Assembly: GCF_026262505.1 (NCBI RefSeq)
Contig: NC_067206.1
Location: forward strand, 2,232,001-2,296,000
DNA from: Trichomonas vaginalis G3
Lineage: Eukaryota > Parabasalia > Trichomonadida > Trichomonadidae
Direction: 5' to 3'
DNA: 64,000 nt
Below, piece by piece: positions 33,301 through 41,552 of the stretch. Below the pieces are notes generated by a model, which saw only the letters and a program-made list of their open reading frames with translations, ran no database searches and was not told the DNA's origin. Positions within the stretch are counted from its first letter, which is position 1. Each line of letters starts with the position of its first letter. Position numbers and translations under genes: made by a program.

Positions 33301-36300
33301 CTACCAAAATCAACAGCTCAGAATCCTCCTTGATTCTGCTGAAATAGAAATGAATAAGAAATCCCAAGGTATGATGACGATGATGAATGATAAAAACGGT
33401 TTAATTGAAAATCTTACAAAAGAACTTCAAACCACTAGATCACAGTTAAATGACATCAAACAACAAGCTGTGTATCAGATGCAACAACAGAAGTCATTCG
33501 ATGATCAAGAAATCCAAAGATTAAATGGTTTGATTTCACAAAAATTGTCAGAAAACGAGCAAATGAGACAGCAATTTAATTTGCAAGCAGATGCAATGAA
33601 CAAGACAATACAAGAGAAGGATGAGATGATAAACCAGATAAAGACAAGAGCAAACAAACTTTTGAATGAGAAATTAAACGAAAATTCCAACTTGCAAAAT
33701 CTCCAGAAAGAAAATGAAGAAAAATTGTCTCAGAAAGAAAATGAACTTAATCAGATCAAATCTCAACTAAATACAGTTATTCAAAATGCTCAGAGCCAAA
33801 TCAGTGCTTTGCAGAATGAAAAGATAGCAATCGAAAACAAGATGAAGCAACAAGAAGATTTGATTCAGAACATGAAGTTGGCGAATGAAAGTTCTGAACA
33901 GAGTTTGTCGCTTCTTGAAGGAGAAAACAGTAAATTGGAGCAGATTTGCGCTAATTTGAAGAAGTCGAAGGAAGAAGAAATAGAGAAAATGAAAGCTATG
34001 TTTAATGAGTATAAGGTCAAAGTGATGCAAGACAGAACTGAAATTTTGTCTCAGAACGAACAGTTGAAACAAAATTACATAAGTTTGCAGAATGAATTAG
34101 CTTCATCTCGCAACAATTTGAGTGAAATTAATTCTCTTCAATCTAAAGTAAATGATTTACAAAATGAGAACTCGAACATTAAGAGCAAAGCCAATTCGAT
34201 GCTTTCTTCAATGCAACAAAAGATCAATGAACTTCAGACAGAAAATATAAATCTGAAGAACAATCAGTCTCAGTTGAATGAACTACAGAACAGCAACAAT
34301 TCACTTCAGACTAAACTGAATGAATTAGAGAAAGAAAATGAAACAAAGAATTCCGAGATTTCATCACTTCAACAGAAGTTGAATGAATTACAGAACGATA
34401 ACACTACTATCAAGAACAAAGCTAATTCCATTCTTAATTCATTAAACAATCAACTGAAAGAAAGTCAAACTAAATTGAATGAATTACAGAACGAAAACAC
34501 ATCAATCAAAACACTTGAAACACAAATTCATTCTCTTCAAACCGAAAACGAAACAATCAAATCTCAATCCCAAGAAACCATTAATTCTCTCAATTCAAGG
34601 ATTTCTGAATTACAGAACCAAATCCAAGAAATATCTCAACTTCAATCTGAATTAAATGACTTAAAGACAGAAAATCAATCTTTGCATGAAAAGATTTCTG
34701 AATTGACTAATTCATATAACTCGAAGATTTCTGAATTGCAGATCGAAAACCAGGAGATTCTTTCATCCAAAGAACAAATTTCTCAGTCTAAATTAAGTGA
34801 ATTGCAAAATGAAAACCAGTCATTGAAATTACAAATTTCTGAAAAAGAAGAAGAAAACGAAAAACTGATGAATTCTAATTCTGAACTAATGAATCAAATA
34901 GACCTAGTTAAAGAAGATACGAAGAAAGAAATTTCTCATTTGCAGGCAACAATCAACGAAAAACAAACTAAAATTGATGGACTCAATTCACAAATTTCAC
35001 AAAATGAAGAAGAACGCATAGGAAAACTTGAATCTCTCCAATCTACAATTGACGAAGATAAGTCACAAATTGAAATTTTAGAGCAAAAAGTTTCTGATTT
35101 AGAATCGAAATTAGAGAATTTGCAGAAACACTATTCTGAGATAGAAACAAAGAATTCTCAGTACGAAAACTTTATTTCCAAAGCAAGAGTTGCATTCAAC
35201 GAAAACAAAGCTAAAATCAGTCAACTCGAAACAGAAAACAACTCTTTGAAAGAGAAAGTTGTTAATTACGAAAACGCGATTTCTTCAAATGATTCTCAAT
35301 TGAAGAATTTCATTTCTCAGATGAAAGAAGAGAATTCTAAACTCGAAGAAGAGAAATCTCAGTTGATTAAAGAGAACCAGAGAATTCCTCAACTAGAAGA
35401 AGAAAACAAACAATTTGCAAATCAACTTTCTAAGTTTAATGAGAAATTGACTCAAATTGACAGAGAAACAGAAGAAGAAAAGACCAAACTTTTGACAGAG
35501 AAATCCAATTTGGAAGAAGAAATTAAACAACTGAAACAACAGAATGAAGAAATTAATAACGAAAAAGTCCAATTAGAAGAACAATTTAGCAATGCAAAAT
35601 CTAAATTGGCTGAAGAAATCAATCAAATCAAGAAACCAAATGAGGAAATTAATAACGATCAATCCAATAAAGAAGAAGAGAAATCTAAACTTCGAGAACA
35701 AATCAATGAATTCTTAAATGAAAGAACACATTTGCAAGAACAAATTCATCAGATTTCGAATGAGAAATCTCAATTACAAGAAGAACTAAATGAAGTTAAG
35801 AAACAAAATGAGAAAATTAATGAAGAAATTCAGTTGCTAAATAATGATAAATCTCAATTGCAAGAAGATAAATCTGCTCTAGAAGAAGTTCTCAAACAAA
35901 TGGAGCAACAAAATGATCAGTCAAGTACCGAAGAAATGAAATCAAATTACGAAAAACAAATCAATGATTTGCAATCTAAAGTTTCTGAATTGGAAAACAA
36001 ATTAATTTCCCAAACAGAAGAGAAATCGCAAATTGCAAACCTTGAATCTGTAATTGAGAAACTTAGAAACGAAAACAAAAACATTGAAGAAGAGAAATTG
36101 AAGTTTGAGAAACAAGTCAAAGATTTGCAAACAAATGCAGAAACAAACGACCAGAGAGAAGACAAAATCACAGAACTCAAACTCAGAAATGCTGAGTTGC
36201 AGCAACAAATGAAAGATTACCAGAACAATTCCCAAATAAATCTACTCCAGAACCAAATCAAAGATCTCCAGAGCCAAATTTCAGCACAAAAACAAAAGTA

Positions 36301-37177
36301 TGAAGAACAAATCAATTCTCAAACGAAGAATGAAGAAGAAGACGAAGGTATTGAAGTCGTAAACAGAGATATCAATCTTGACGAAGGAGAAAAAGATGAT
36401 TTCCAGAAACTCAAAGAAGAAAATGAACAATTGAAGAAGAAGATTTCTGATTTGGAAACTAAATTAAATAGTTATGTCAATGAAAACGCGATTTTACAAC
36501 AAAAGATCGCTGAACTCGGAGGAGATATCGATGTTTCCATTGACTACGGATCAGATAAAGATGCAATCATTGCTAAACTTAGAATCTTGCTGCAGAGAGC
36601 TCTGAGATTGGACAAGAAGAGAGTGAAAACAATCGAAGACTTGGAAGAGAAAATCAAGTCATTCGGAGTTTCAGTTCATAACTCTTCCTACGAAGCTCAA
36701 TTGGAAGAGCAGATCAAAGAACTCAAGCAGAAGATAGAAAACAACGAAGCAAGTGATGATTTGATACAAAAGAACGAATCATTGAAGAAGATGGTTCAGA
36801 AGTCGAACACTTTATACGGTCAGTTGATGGAAGAGAATCAACAGTTGATAAAGACATTGAAGTCTTACAAGGCTAAATCTGATTCAGGCAGCAGTCCAAA
36901 GAAGCCAACAAGAGTACAGCTGAAGATTGTTTCCACAAATGAAACAGAAATCGAAGAAATTGTTACTCCATCGCAGACAAATAGAAATGATCAGTCGAAT
37001 GTGATGGACAGATATCTTAGAAGGTCTTTGTTGCAATTCTTCTTACAGGATGAAGATAAAAGAGAGCCACTGATTCCAATGATTTTGGATTTGGTTGGCT
37101 GCACAAGAGAGCAAATTGATGCTGCCCAGAAACATTACTCTGCAACAAGACGCTCAGGATTCTTCAGCTTCCTTTAA
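24368..37177 (+). CDS. Giant coiled-coil protein with C-terminal GRIP-like domain (golgin), 4269 aa
   Basis: Apart from its ends the protein is one coiled coil rich in Glu, Lys, Gln, Asn and Ser, with heptad units such as KINELNEQI and EEISNLKKEI. The last ~57 residues break this pattern and match a GRIP domain: DRYLRRSLLQFFLQDEDKRE, then PLIPMILDLVGCTREQI, with Tyr4216 where GRIP domains have their essential tyrosine. GRIP domains dock golgins on the trans-Golgi by binding Arl1-GTP, so a tether projecting from the Golgi is the best reading. Three blocks of about 610-690 bp (26681-27303, 28483-29168, 30158-30770) are nearly identical at DNA level. Proteins like this are often labelled viral A-type inclusion protein; that name is not informative. 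A frame of 12.8 kb without a stop argues for an active gene. Confidence 0.85.
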   Translation: MAQISAESVSKIRSADELKKTALKLIQQRDEINEQLTIAKLSSSAFESQIQAYKMELQASQQKESSLNAFIDEMMKEKMNFETKLNEQKQIMTDNNEKIKQLNNEISTLKLENSSYEQKVNDLMQIINLAPSNPAQDQILELQRTIKQQNKEQNYLIEAFDIEKKELEEQIKKLQSNSNNSEIDSLLLAFQEEKTSLEAQIQDLKAQLANNDTETLINTFHKEKLEYEEKVNKLLVDNDKLQKELKNKDEEQTSLLQAISEDKDKLSKLFDETQKQLNEEKENLKKQLKLLNEQLENEKLQAKESIKAKDLVIQVIDSQRSELEQKLKDQEDIIKIKSENEVKLSDEIQRLNNSIKEMQNNSNSSLSDLNSQISSQQQKLNQYEAQDVQSQATIKSLQTEIDVLKQKETNLQNLISEQDEKLAKQDQAIKDSQDKIKQLEEAAQNHSEEEKEKQFEIIQMITKENDDLKAQNSEYVKQNQEKDRQIEELVQSLSNENNNNADIQKLYKEKEETELLISQLGDEITQLNTKIQEKVDEVNQLTETILDKEEVINAVTKDNSDLNNKIAELNNAISEMTKEITEKEEKINELNRKIEELNNVIKEKEEEINRFSSKISELNESINEKINEINNTNTAINELNNQIKEKDEKINELNNQNQEKQNKIDELNELNNTVQQNETKFGELNKENREKENRINELNKEIERINNSSSEKDKTIANLNESLLEKDNEITKKDELIKELQESVQTKETEINQKNELISSNNTKIDELNQQINELNAQISDKENSLKEITDKVHTLEETVQNKETEINQKNEELSERETKINELNEIISQKDSEIQQKNEEISSNNSKIEELNQQISNKENSLQELTDKVHSLETKNSELTKLVSEKEEEIKDKQSKIDEMNQEISDKDKSIEEITERVNKLEEENKTKNSQIDEMKEQISSITTNEETAISTLNTQLNNKNNEIDLLHQQLQSKETEISKLTENVSEREKSFTELQEQLEKAKQEHEETISEIKLKLESKDNEINELNSTLSQIRSELEQTNKQNTELTETLSQKESNINEINDNLSKLREEISEKEKTINEKSSKIEELNQQISEKDNSLKEMTEKINNLEEENKQKNSRIEELQQQLESLRNDDENRINNLYEELSQKESKINELNELMMQQQTGKETILSQLNEQIKEKDSKIGELEENVSKLESEISQKESNINELSSQVSEKDKMVNDISEEKNELQKQLSDQNSMIDELNEQIKELTDNLSKSTTESTEKDSKNQELISEKETEISHLKEEISKLTEQHGEKDKLIQELTEQIQTQDINLKQKDSNISELQVLVSQKETELSEKDNSINEFIHKLEEKDLQIKELNEQLNNKESQINELNAQISDKENSLQEITDKVHTLEETVQNKETEINQKNEELSERETKINELNEIISQKDSEIQQKNEEISSNNSKIDELNQQISNKENSLQELTDKVHSLETKNSEQETQIDELTKLVSEKEEENNKLQETIQTKETEIKDKQSKVDEMNQEISDKDKSIEEITERVNKLEEENKTKNSQIDEMKEQISSITTNEETAISTLNTQLNNKNNEIDLLHQQLQSKETENEKAINELNDKLNKLYEEIANKNTNITELNEQISSKNQEIVDRDNKLQSLGTELNQKNEEIKEKDSKIGEFNDLVSKKDSEINQLQEEIADISSKIEELNNEIATKDASILELNNKIAEKDLKIKSLDEEKSSLQSKPAEKENDISDLLVKYDEKCSEIEAVQSELAKKDKENKEFEELMSQAISEKDEEISKSKNGISSLQEKLAEKEKEINSKNEANTAEKEENSKLISQRDEEISNLNKSIDELRKEISTKDETISQFESKINELIEEISKKELTINEKETKIAELNEQITQKENEINGLKEAEKVMETKISEIESQLTEKEKSINELEETVQNKETEINQKNEELSERETKINELNEIISQKDSEIQQKNEEISSNNSKIDELNQQISNKENSLQELTDKVHSLETKNSEQETQIEELTKLVSEKEEENNKLQETIQTKETEIKDKQSKVDEMNQEISDKDKSIEEITERVNKLEEENKTKNSQIDEMKEQISSITTNEETAISTLNTQLNNKNNEIDLLHQQLQSKETEIKQLNEEISERNNALQTKETEIKEKELKINELNDIISKKEEEKAEKESLLNENINKLNTERESQINELSEKLLKLEEQLKQETLSNEDMKQTNTSLSQKIDEMAFQLSDKTSQLQELNQQITVLSSQISDKDKTVNDLQEEIKEKSVQNEENSRIINDLKEFIKQYDEDIKSKDEKIKSIEQEKDAKINEIKAELETKETENSQLFGNISELQNMLSSRDSEYETVCSDNNKLKQEIEALKSSLSEKENDFASILSKYDEEVSNHNKEVEELTKKDEENKQQVDEKENEISNLKKEIENLKSSLNEKDNEISQNSQAIDDSSKHVQELQHQFDEDLKQKQEEISAKDEELSNLKKVLEEEKSEITSSLQEKDELIKQKEEEISNLNSVIQEKEKVIASLQGKVNDENNEVNAKEAEIVSLNEIQKKKEEEISSLQEKLNSTIAEKEKEISELQSSINDKDKEISSLQEKVNIENNDVNTKETEISSLNDQLKQKDEEINNLKSEIKEKFEELSKLQSLVNENEQVIVSLQEKVNSDEINKENELKMKEEEISNLNGSIQEKEKEISLLKENFNNSLAQKDEEISNLKKVLEEEKSGITSSLQEQISKLQSEIKERDEIQKKKEEEIQTLSNEKLELLKQKEEEINVLNSKLNESVELLKQKEGDNENNDKISEIRQQKEKEISELQSEINSLKNELSANKEEMEKLNETIKERDEEISSIKQKADDDKSEVNSISNILSDIKQKLSNQTQESIKEGRVFSKEREVPDEETNISQLDYSPIKSKPSEVVKSREVIELVDEDEGNETNDIRSTVEYLSETIDEMQANIEELKKENAKKSQEKQSLIYQNQQLRILLDSAEIEMNKKSQGMMTMMNDKNGLIENLTKELQTTRSQLNDIKQQAVYQMQQQKSFDDQEIQRLNGLISQKLSENEQMRQQFNLQADAMNKTIQEKDEMINQIKTRANKLLNEKLNENSNLQNLQKENEEKLSQKENELNQIKSQLNTVIQNAQSQISALQNEKIAIENKMKQQEDLIQNMKLANESSEQSLSLLEGENSKLEQICANLKKSKEEEIEKMKAMFNEYKVKVMQDRTEILSQNEQLKQNYISLQNELASSRNNLSEINSLQSKVNDLQNENSNIKSKANSMLSSMQQKINELQTENINLKNNQSQLNELQNSNNSLQTKLNELEKENETKNSEISSLQQKLNELQNDNTTIKNKANSILNSLNNQLKESQTKLNELQNENTSIKTLETQIHSLQTENETIKSQSQETINSLNSRISELQNQIQEISQLQSELNDLKTENQSLHEKISELTNSYNSKISELQIENQEILSSKEQISQSKLSELQNENQSLKLQISEKEEENEKLMNSNSELMNQIDLVKEDTKKEISHLQATINEKQTKIDGLNSQISQNEEERIGKLESLQSTIDEDKSQIEILEQKVSDLESKLENLQKHYSEIETKNSQYENFISKARVAFNENKAKISQLETENNSLKEKVVNYENAISSNDSQLKNFISQMKEENSKLEEEKSQLIKENQRIPQLEEENKQFANQLSKFNEKLTQIDRETEEEKTKLLTEKSNLEEEIKQLKQQNEEINNEKVQLEEQFSNAKSKLAEEINQIKKPNEEINNDQSNKEEEKSKLREQINEFLNERTHLQEQIHQISNEKSQLQEELNEVKKQNEKINEEIQLLNNDKSQLQEDKSALEEVLKQMEQQNDQSSTEEMKSNYEKQINDLQSKVSELENKLISQTEEKSQIANLESVIEKLRNENKNIEEEKLKFEKQVKDLQTNAETNDQREDKITELKLRNAELQQQMKDYQNNSQINLLQNQIKDLQSQISAQKQKYEEQINSQTKNEEEDEGIEVVNRDINLDEGEKDDFQKLKEENEQLKKKISDLETKLNSYVNENAILQQKIAELGGDIDVSIDYGSDKDAIIAKLRILLQRALRLDKKRVKTIEDLEEKIKSFGVSVHNSSYEAQLEEQIKELKQKIENNEASDDLIQKNESLKKMVQKSNTLYGQLMEENQQLIKTLKSYKAKSDSGSSPKKPTRVQLKIVSTNETEIEEIVTPSQTNRNDQSNVMDRYLRRSLLQFFLQDEDKREPLIPMILDLVGCTREQIDAAQKHYSATRRSGFFSFL
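26681..27303 (+). repeat. Internal coding repeat, block 1 of the golgin gene
   Basis: This block is nearly identical to 28483-29168 and overlaps in sequence with 30158-30770. It lacks a stretch of about 21 codons in two places (QETQIDE and NNKLQETIQTKETE) that blocks 2 and 3 share, so it is the most diverged copy. Confidence 0.8.
28483..29168 (+). repeat. Internal coding repeat, block 2 of the golgin gene
   Basis: It begins at the same point as block 1 (INELNAQISDKENSL) and ends at LQSKETE. It shares the inserted stretches with block 3. Confidence 0.8.
30158..30770 (+). repeat. Internal coding repeat, block 3 of the golgin gene
   Basis: It starts 25 codons later in the unit than blocks 1 and 2 (at LEETVQNKETEINQ) and ends at the same place. 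It is almost identical to block 2 and includes the same inserted stretches. Confidence 0.8.
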
Positions 37178-37274
37178 TTTTTATATTTTATTTTTATATA
37201 TTCATGTAAATATTGAAATAATACTATCTTTAACAAAAATCAATCTCTATTTAAAATAACAAAAAATAGCAATT

Positions 37275-39848
37275 TCATTTGCCCATTGCATTCAATGTTG
37301 CCTTTTCAGCATAATCATCTAATAAATTTTTATGTTTTGATAGTTTCTTCGCTTCACTCTTTATTGACCTAGAAATAGATTTGATATCATTGTCATTCAA
37401 TCCCGATCCAAATCCTCCTTTTGCTTTCTTCACAATATGGTACAAATCTCTTCTTGACATCTCACAGATATCAATTGTAGTTTTGATATCGTTGTTATAG
37501 AGATCTCTTGCAATTTCTCTTGTTATAGAAGGAATCTCCATCAACTCAATCAATTCATCTTTGACTCCGAATTCCAACCTCTTTCTGAATCTTACCAAAG
37601 CAGCAGCCAAAATCGAATAATCCATCTCCTCGCAAAATTTTGTTGCTTGACCAGCATAACTTCCACTGCTTGTTTGGAGAATCTGAATTGTTCCTCTGTC
37701 GATTTTGAACATACTTTCAATCTCAACAATTGAATGTTCATCAATCAATTTCTCCAAAACACATCCAGCATAAATTCTTTCAAACAGAGACATTTCGCTT
37801 TGAGAAAGTTTTTTTCCGTTGAATGATTGAATAATCATTCTTCTCAGATCTTCCTGAGTTTTGTCTGTAATCAAATTAATTACATGAGAATGTTTCAGGA
37901 AAATTGTTTCCCAAGTATTGTCTGTGAATGGCGGCAAATAAATTCCTGTTTGGTTGGGAATGCAAAGATATAACAAATGCAAACTATCACTCAAACAAAG
38001 CATTTTCATTATCTTTTTCACTGCTTCATTCAATCTCAATCCTTCAGAAATTGACAAATTTGAGGAAGTAATTGCTTTTCCAAGTTTTGTTGCTTCATAT
38101 GTTTTATCTTCAACCAAATTATTGTCAACTAAATACTTCAAACAATCATTAACAATTGCTTTTGATCTCTCAACATTGTTCTTTTCTTCATCACTATTAT
38201 TTTCATTCAAAACATCAATTTTGTCACTTTTTGGATTTTTCTTTTTTGAATCTTTTTGATTTAATATCTTTGAAAGATTGTATTCATTAGTTGAAACGAT
38301 TTGGAATGCAAATGAATTCTTCAAAAACTCATTCATAGTGAAAGGACCATTTGACAATCTCAATGCCAATGTCTGTAGCAAATAAGAGTTCATATCTCCT
38401 CCTTTTACAATATTTGAAGTAATGCATGGAATTGGAGTGTTGTATAATTTGATAATTTCATTGAACTCATAACTACTCCTCGCAATAACAATGACATCGC
38501 CAGAAGTGGTGTCTGTTCGTCCACTTCGTCCGGCCATTTGTTGTAAAAGTGATGGAGAAATAATCGTCTTTTTATTGTCACTTTTACGATAAGGATTGTA
38601 AACAATAACTCTTGACACAGACGAAATATTTATACCTGCACTCAATGTTGTTGTTGCGACAATTATGTTTATCAAACCACTTTTGATACCTTTTTCAACT
38701 ATTTTCCTTTCTTCTAATAATAATCCAGCATGGTGGTATCCTATTCCTTTCATGATGCAGCCGCCAAGGCATTTATCCAGTCCTGTAGAACATTTTGCCA
38801 ATTCTGAAATCAGTTTTTCTCTTCCTTCAATTATCTTTTCATTGTCCTTTGAAATTTCTTCGCATCCAGGAATTTCCTTATCTATGTTTTGAGAAATAAA
38901 CAAAGCGATCCTGTTGCTTTCATTTCTCGTGTTGACAAATATCAAACAACTCTGTCCATTCTTGCGCGCAATCAATGGTTTTATCAATGGTAAAATTTTG
39001 TCATTGTCACTTTTAATTGAATTGTTTGTTATTATTTTTGAAGCTTCTGAATCTTTTATTCTGAATAATTTTCCTTCAAAACTGATGTAATAACGCAATT
39101 CTTGTGTTCTCTGTTCGCAAATTGTGAAATATCCGTCAATTACCATGGAAATTTTGATTGCATCGATTTTATTGACTGTTGCAGACAAACAGATGATTCT
39201 TGGTTTCTTTGGAAGCATTCTCAGTTTCATGAGTAGTGATTCTACTACAATTCCTCTGTTGTCATCACCAATCATGTGAATCTCATCAATGATTATTAAT
39301 TTAATTTGGTCGAAATATCCAAATTTAACAGCTTGATTGAATAATGAATGTGCTTTCTCATATGTGCATATAGCAATTGATCCTGACTTGAAATCGCCAC
39401 CAAGATTTTGAAAAAACGGTCTGACATCAAACATTGAAAATCTTTGTTTGAATTCGATGTATTTCTCCATTGCCAATGCAACGAATGGTAGTGCGTAGAT
39501 CACTCTTGCGTTTGGATCATCATCTATGAGTTGTGCTATTGCTATCTCTGCTATAAGTGTCTTTCCGCCTGATGTCGGTGAAACAACAATGCAACTTTTA
39601 TTTTGTTTCCAATCATCTGTGGCTAAGAGGCCTTTCTGCCATGGCCTGAGTTCTGTGATCTTAGGAGGAGGTATTCCATTGATTAAGGCATGTTGAAAGA
39701 ATGGAGGAATCATTAGTTCGTCCATTTCGTCTGTTGAATCATAATCAACATTTGTTTTAGTTAATAAATGACCTCCACTTATGCGAACAGCATTCGTTGA
39801 TACTCCTGATTTGTGTTTGTGTGACTTATTCTTATAATGGCTTTTCAT
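37275..39848 (-). CDS. HELQ/POLQ-type superfamily 2 DNA helicase, 857 aa
   Basis: The motifs of a Ski2-like/POLQ-HELQ helicase are present: a Q-motif-like LRPWQKGLL (~67-75), Walker A SPTSGGKTL (90-98), IYALPFVALAMEKYIEF (Ia, ~117-133), Walker B DEIH (188-191), LSAT (221-224), the second RecA domain with GIGYHHAGLL and ATTTLSAGIN, and motif VI QMAGRSGRTD (~436-445). The C-terminus has a helix-hairpin-helix-like part (SITREIARDLYNNDIKTTID) typical of HELQ and the helicase half of Pol theta. There is no polymerase domain, and the length is below human HELQ (about 1100). A role in replication-fork or break repair is expected from the family. An acidic/basic insert lies around 530-570. Confidence 0.88.
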   Translation of the reverse strand: MKSHYKNKSHKHKSGVSTNAVRISGGHLLTKTNVDYDSTDEMDELMIPPFFQHALINGIPPPKITELRPWQKGLLATDDWKQNKSCIVVSPTSGGKTLIAEIAIAQLIDDDPNARVIYALPFVALAMEKYIEFKQRFSMFDVRPFFQNLGGDFKSGSIAICTYEKAHSLFNQAVKFGYFDQIKLIIIDEIHMIGDDNRGIVVESLLMKLRMLPKKPRIICLSATVNKIDAIKISMVIDGYFTICEQRTQELRYYISFEGKLFRIKDSEASKIITNNSIKSDNDKILPLIKPLIARKNGQSCLIFVNTRNESNRIALFISQNIDKEIPGCEEISKDNEKIIEGREKLISELAKCSTGLDKCLGGCIMKGIGYHHAGLLLEERKIVEKGIKSGLINIIVATTTLSAGINISSVSRVIVYNPYRKSDNKKTIISPSLLQQMAGRSGRTDTTSGDVIVIARSSYEFNEIIKLYNTPIPCITSNIVKGGDMNSYLLQTLALRLSNGPFTMNEFLKNSFAFQIVSTNEYNLSKILNQKDSKKKNPKSDKIDVLNENNSDEEKNNVERSKAIVNDCLKYLVDNNLVEDKTYEATKLGKAITSSNLSISEGLRLNEAVKKIMKMLCLSDSLHLLYLCIPNQTGIYLPPFTDNTWETIFLKHSHVINLITDKTQEDLRRMIIQSFNGKKLSQSEMSLFERIYAGCVLEKLIDEHSIVEIESMFKIDRGTIQILQTSSGSYAGQATKFCEEMDYSILAAALVRFRKRLEFGVKDELIELMEIPSITREIARDLYNNDIKTTIDICEMSRRDLYHIVKKAKGGFGSGLNDNDIKSISRSIKSEAKKLSKHKNLLDDYAEKATLNAMGK

Positions 39849-40198
39849 TAATTGTTTTTACAATATTTTTTTATCGTTCGAGGAATTCCTCGAAAAATAA
39901 TTTTTTTACCAAAGAGCACTAAAATTTTAAGCAAACTAATGCAATAAATTATCTACAAAGCATTGGTTCTTGATATTCCTCATATAACTCATAGTTTATT
40001 TTCAAGATTTTGAATCATCGAATTGAAAAATTAACTCAAAGAGACCTTTCTTATATGATAAAAAATCTTTATGTTTTTTTTTCAGAATGAAGAAGTTCAC
40101 GTCAGATCTGTCAAGTTAGCATCAATTTTGTCAAATTTTTGTCAAAAAATAATGAATATTGCAAATCCACCAGTAAAAGTAAGATAATTGATATAATA
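39849..40198. other. Divergent intergenic region
   Basis: This region separates the helicase gene from the TBC gene. TGTCAAATTTTTGTCAAAA lies just upstream of the TBC start region. I see no gene. Confidence 0.45.
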
Positions 40199-41281
40199 AT
40201 GGATGCATCACCCACCAAACCCCTCGATCTAAAACAAATTCAAGATTTAGCTAACAAAAGTCTCGATAATTTCTCAATGACCGACAGAAGTTATGCGTGG
40301 TTAGCTATGACTGGCTTCATTCCTAAAGGTCTTGATAAATTCAAAGATGATTTGGAAACTCTTTTATCTCAATATCACGATTATTGCGATTTTAATTTGA
40401 CAAAGGATTTTCATACGCGACAATACCCATCGCACTTCCCATCACAGAAATTTGGACTTCAAAATAATGATCTTATGTCCATAATTCATGGTGATATTGT
40501 AAGAACTGGCAGATTAATATTTTTTTTAGATCCCCTTCCTCTAGAAAATTCTAATAAAGCAGAGCGCACTGAATTCTCTTCCCAAGGACAGCAGTACATG
40601 GATGAGCAAGATGATGTTTTATCAAACTGGGAACAACATATGCGAAGATTAGAGAGAATTTTATATACATTTGCAACACTCAATACAGGAATAAGTTACA
40701 TGCAAGGATTTAACGAGCTTGTCTTCCCTTTTTACTATGTTTTGACAAAAGGTTTCAATTGGGTTGATAATTCTGTTGAGATTTGCGAATGTCTTGCATT
40801 TAACTTGCTTCAGTGGCTGTTGACCAATACAAAGATATACGATTATTACACAACTTCCGATCAATCAATTATTATGTCTCATCTCAATGAATTCGTCGAG
40901 TTACAGAAAATCCACTTGCCAAGAGTAGCTAGAATTATTGAGAAGCATAATATACATCCTATTTTTTACTGTATTCGATGGTTTTCTTTATTATTTTCTC
41001 AAGAGCACGAATTGCCTTTCTTACTTGGTATCTGGGACTCTCTTTTGAGCCATGGTAAGAAGTTAATGGAATACGCCATGTATATTGCCCTCGGCCACTT
41101 AAAAGCTGTTGATGGGCTCTTAAGTGAGTCCGATTACACTGTGACGATCGAAACACTTCAGAAATTTGAGGTAAGAAACCAGATAAAGCCCCTTTTAGAA
41201 TATGCTGCAAAATGTTACGAAAAGGATAACACTCAAACGAAAAATCCTTTCGCTTATGTTTTCCAAGCTTTCTTTCAGTAA
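40199..41281 (+). CDS. TBC-domain Rab GTPase-activating protein, 360 aa
   Basis: TBC proteins stimulate GTP hydrolysis by Rab GTPases and so end membrane-traffic signals. Both catalytic fingers are present. I96-x-x-D99-x-x-R102 (IHGDIVRTGRL) gives the arginine finger, and YMQG gives the glutamine finger, Gln169. The third motif, RWFSLLFSQEHELPFLLGIW, follows near residues 260-279. The domain spans most of the protein (~85-330). The overall form resembles TBC1D13-type proteins. The frame is open 20 codons upstream from a TTG, but the first ATG is at 40199. No membrane segment is present. It is probably active, given the intact fingers; the target Rab cannot be told. Confidence 0.9.
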   Translation: MDASPTKPLDLKQIQDLANKSLDNFSMTDRSYAWLAMTGFIPKGLDKFKDDLETLLSQYHDYCDFNLTKDFHTRQYPSHFPSQKFGLQNNDLMSIIHGDIVRTGRLIFFLDPLPLENSNKAERTEFSSQGQQYMDEQDDVLSNWEQHMRRLERILYTFATLNTGISYMQGFNELVFPFYYVLTKGFNWVDNSVEICECLAFNLLQWLLTNTKIYDYYTTSDQSIIMSHLNEFVELQKIHLPRVARIIEKHNIHPIFYCIRWFSLLFSQEHELPFLLGIWDSLLSHGKKLMEYAMYIALGHLKAVDGLLSESDYTVTIETLQKFEVRNQIKPLLEYAAKCYEKDNTQTKNPFAYVFQAFFQ

Positions 41282-41552
41282 TTTTTTAGTGTTAGAGTAT
41301 GTTAGTTATTGTTTTTGTTTATATTTATTATAAAATGTTTTTATTATTTCTATCGAATTACAAGCGCTTCCTAAGTCATGATTTTTATGCATAACATCAT
41401 TGGTTCACTATAGCTTTGGCCTATTATGATTCGAAATTAACATAATTTTTACAATTATCTCAAAAAAACTGTTTACATGATAGATGCAATCTTTGTAATA
41501 TCTGTATCTGATATGAAATATAAGAGATTTTTAACAAAATAAAAACAAATAA

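Noticed and set aside
24368-37177. Reading the giant coiled coil as a viral inclusion protein
   Set aside because: That label comes from low-complexity similarity only; the GRIP-like end and host-like setting favour a golgin.
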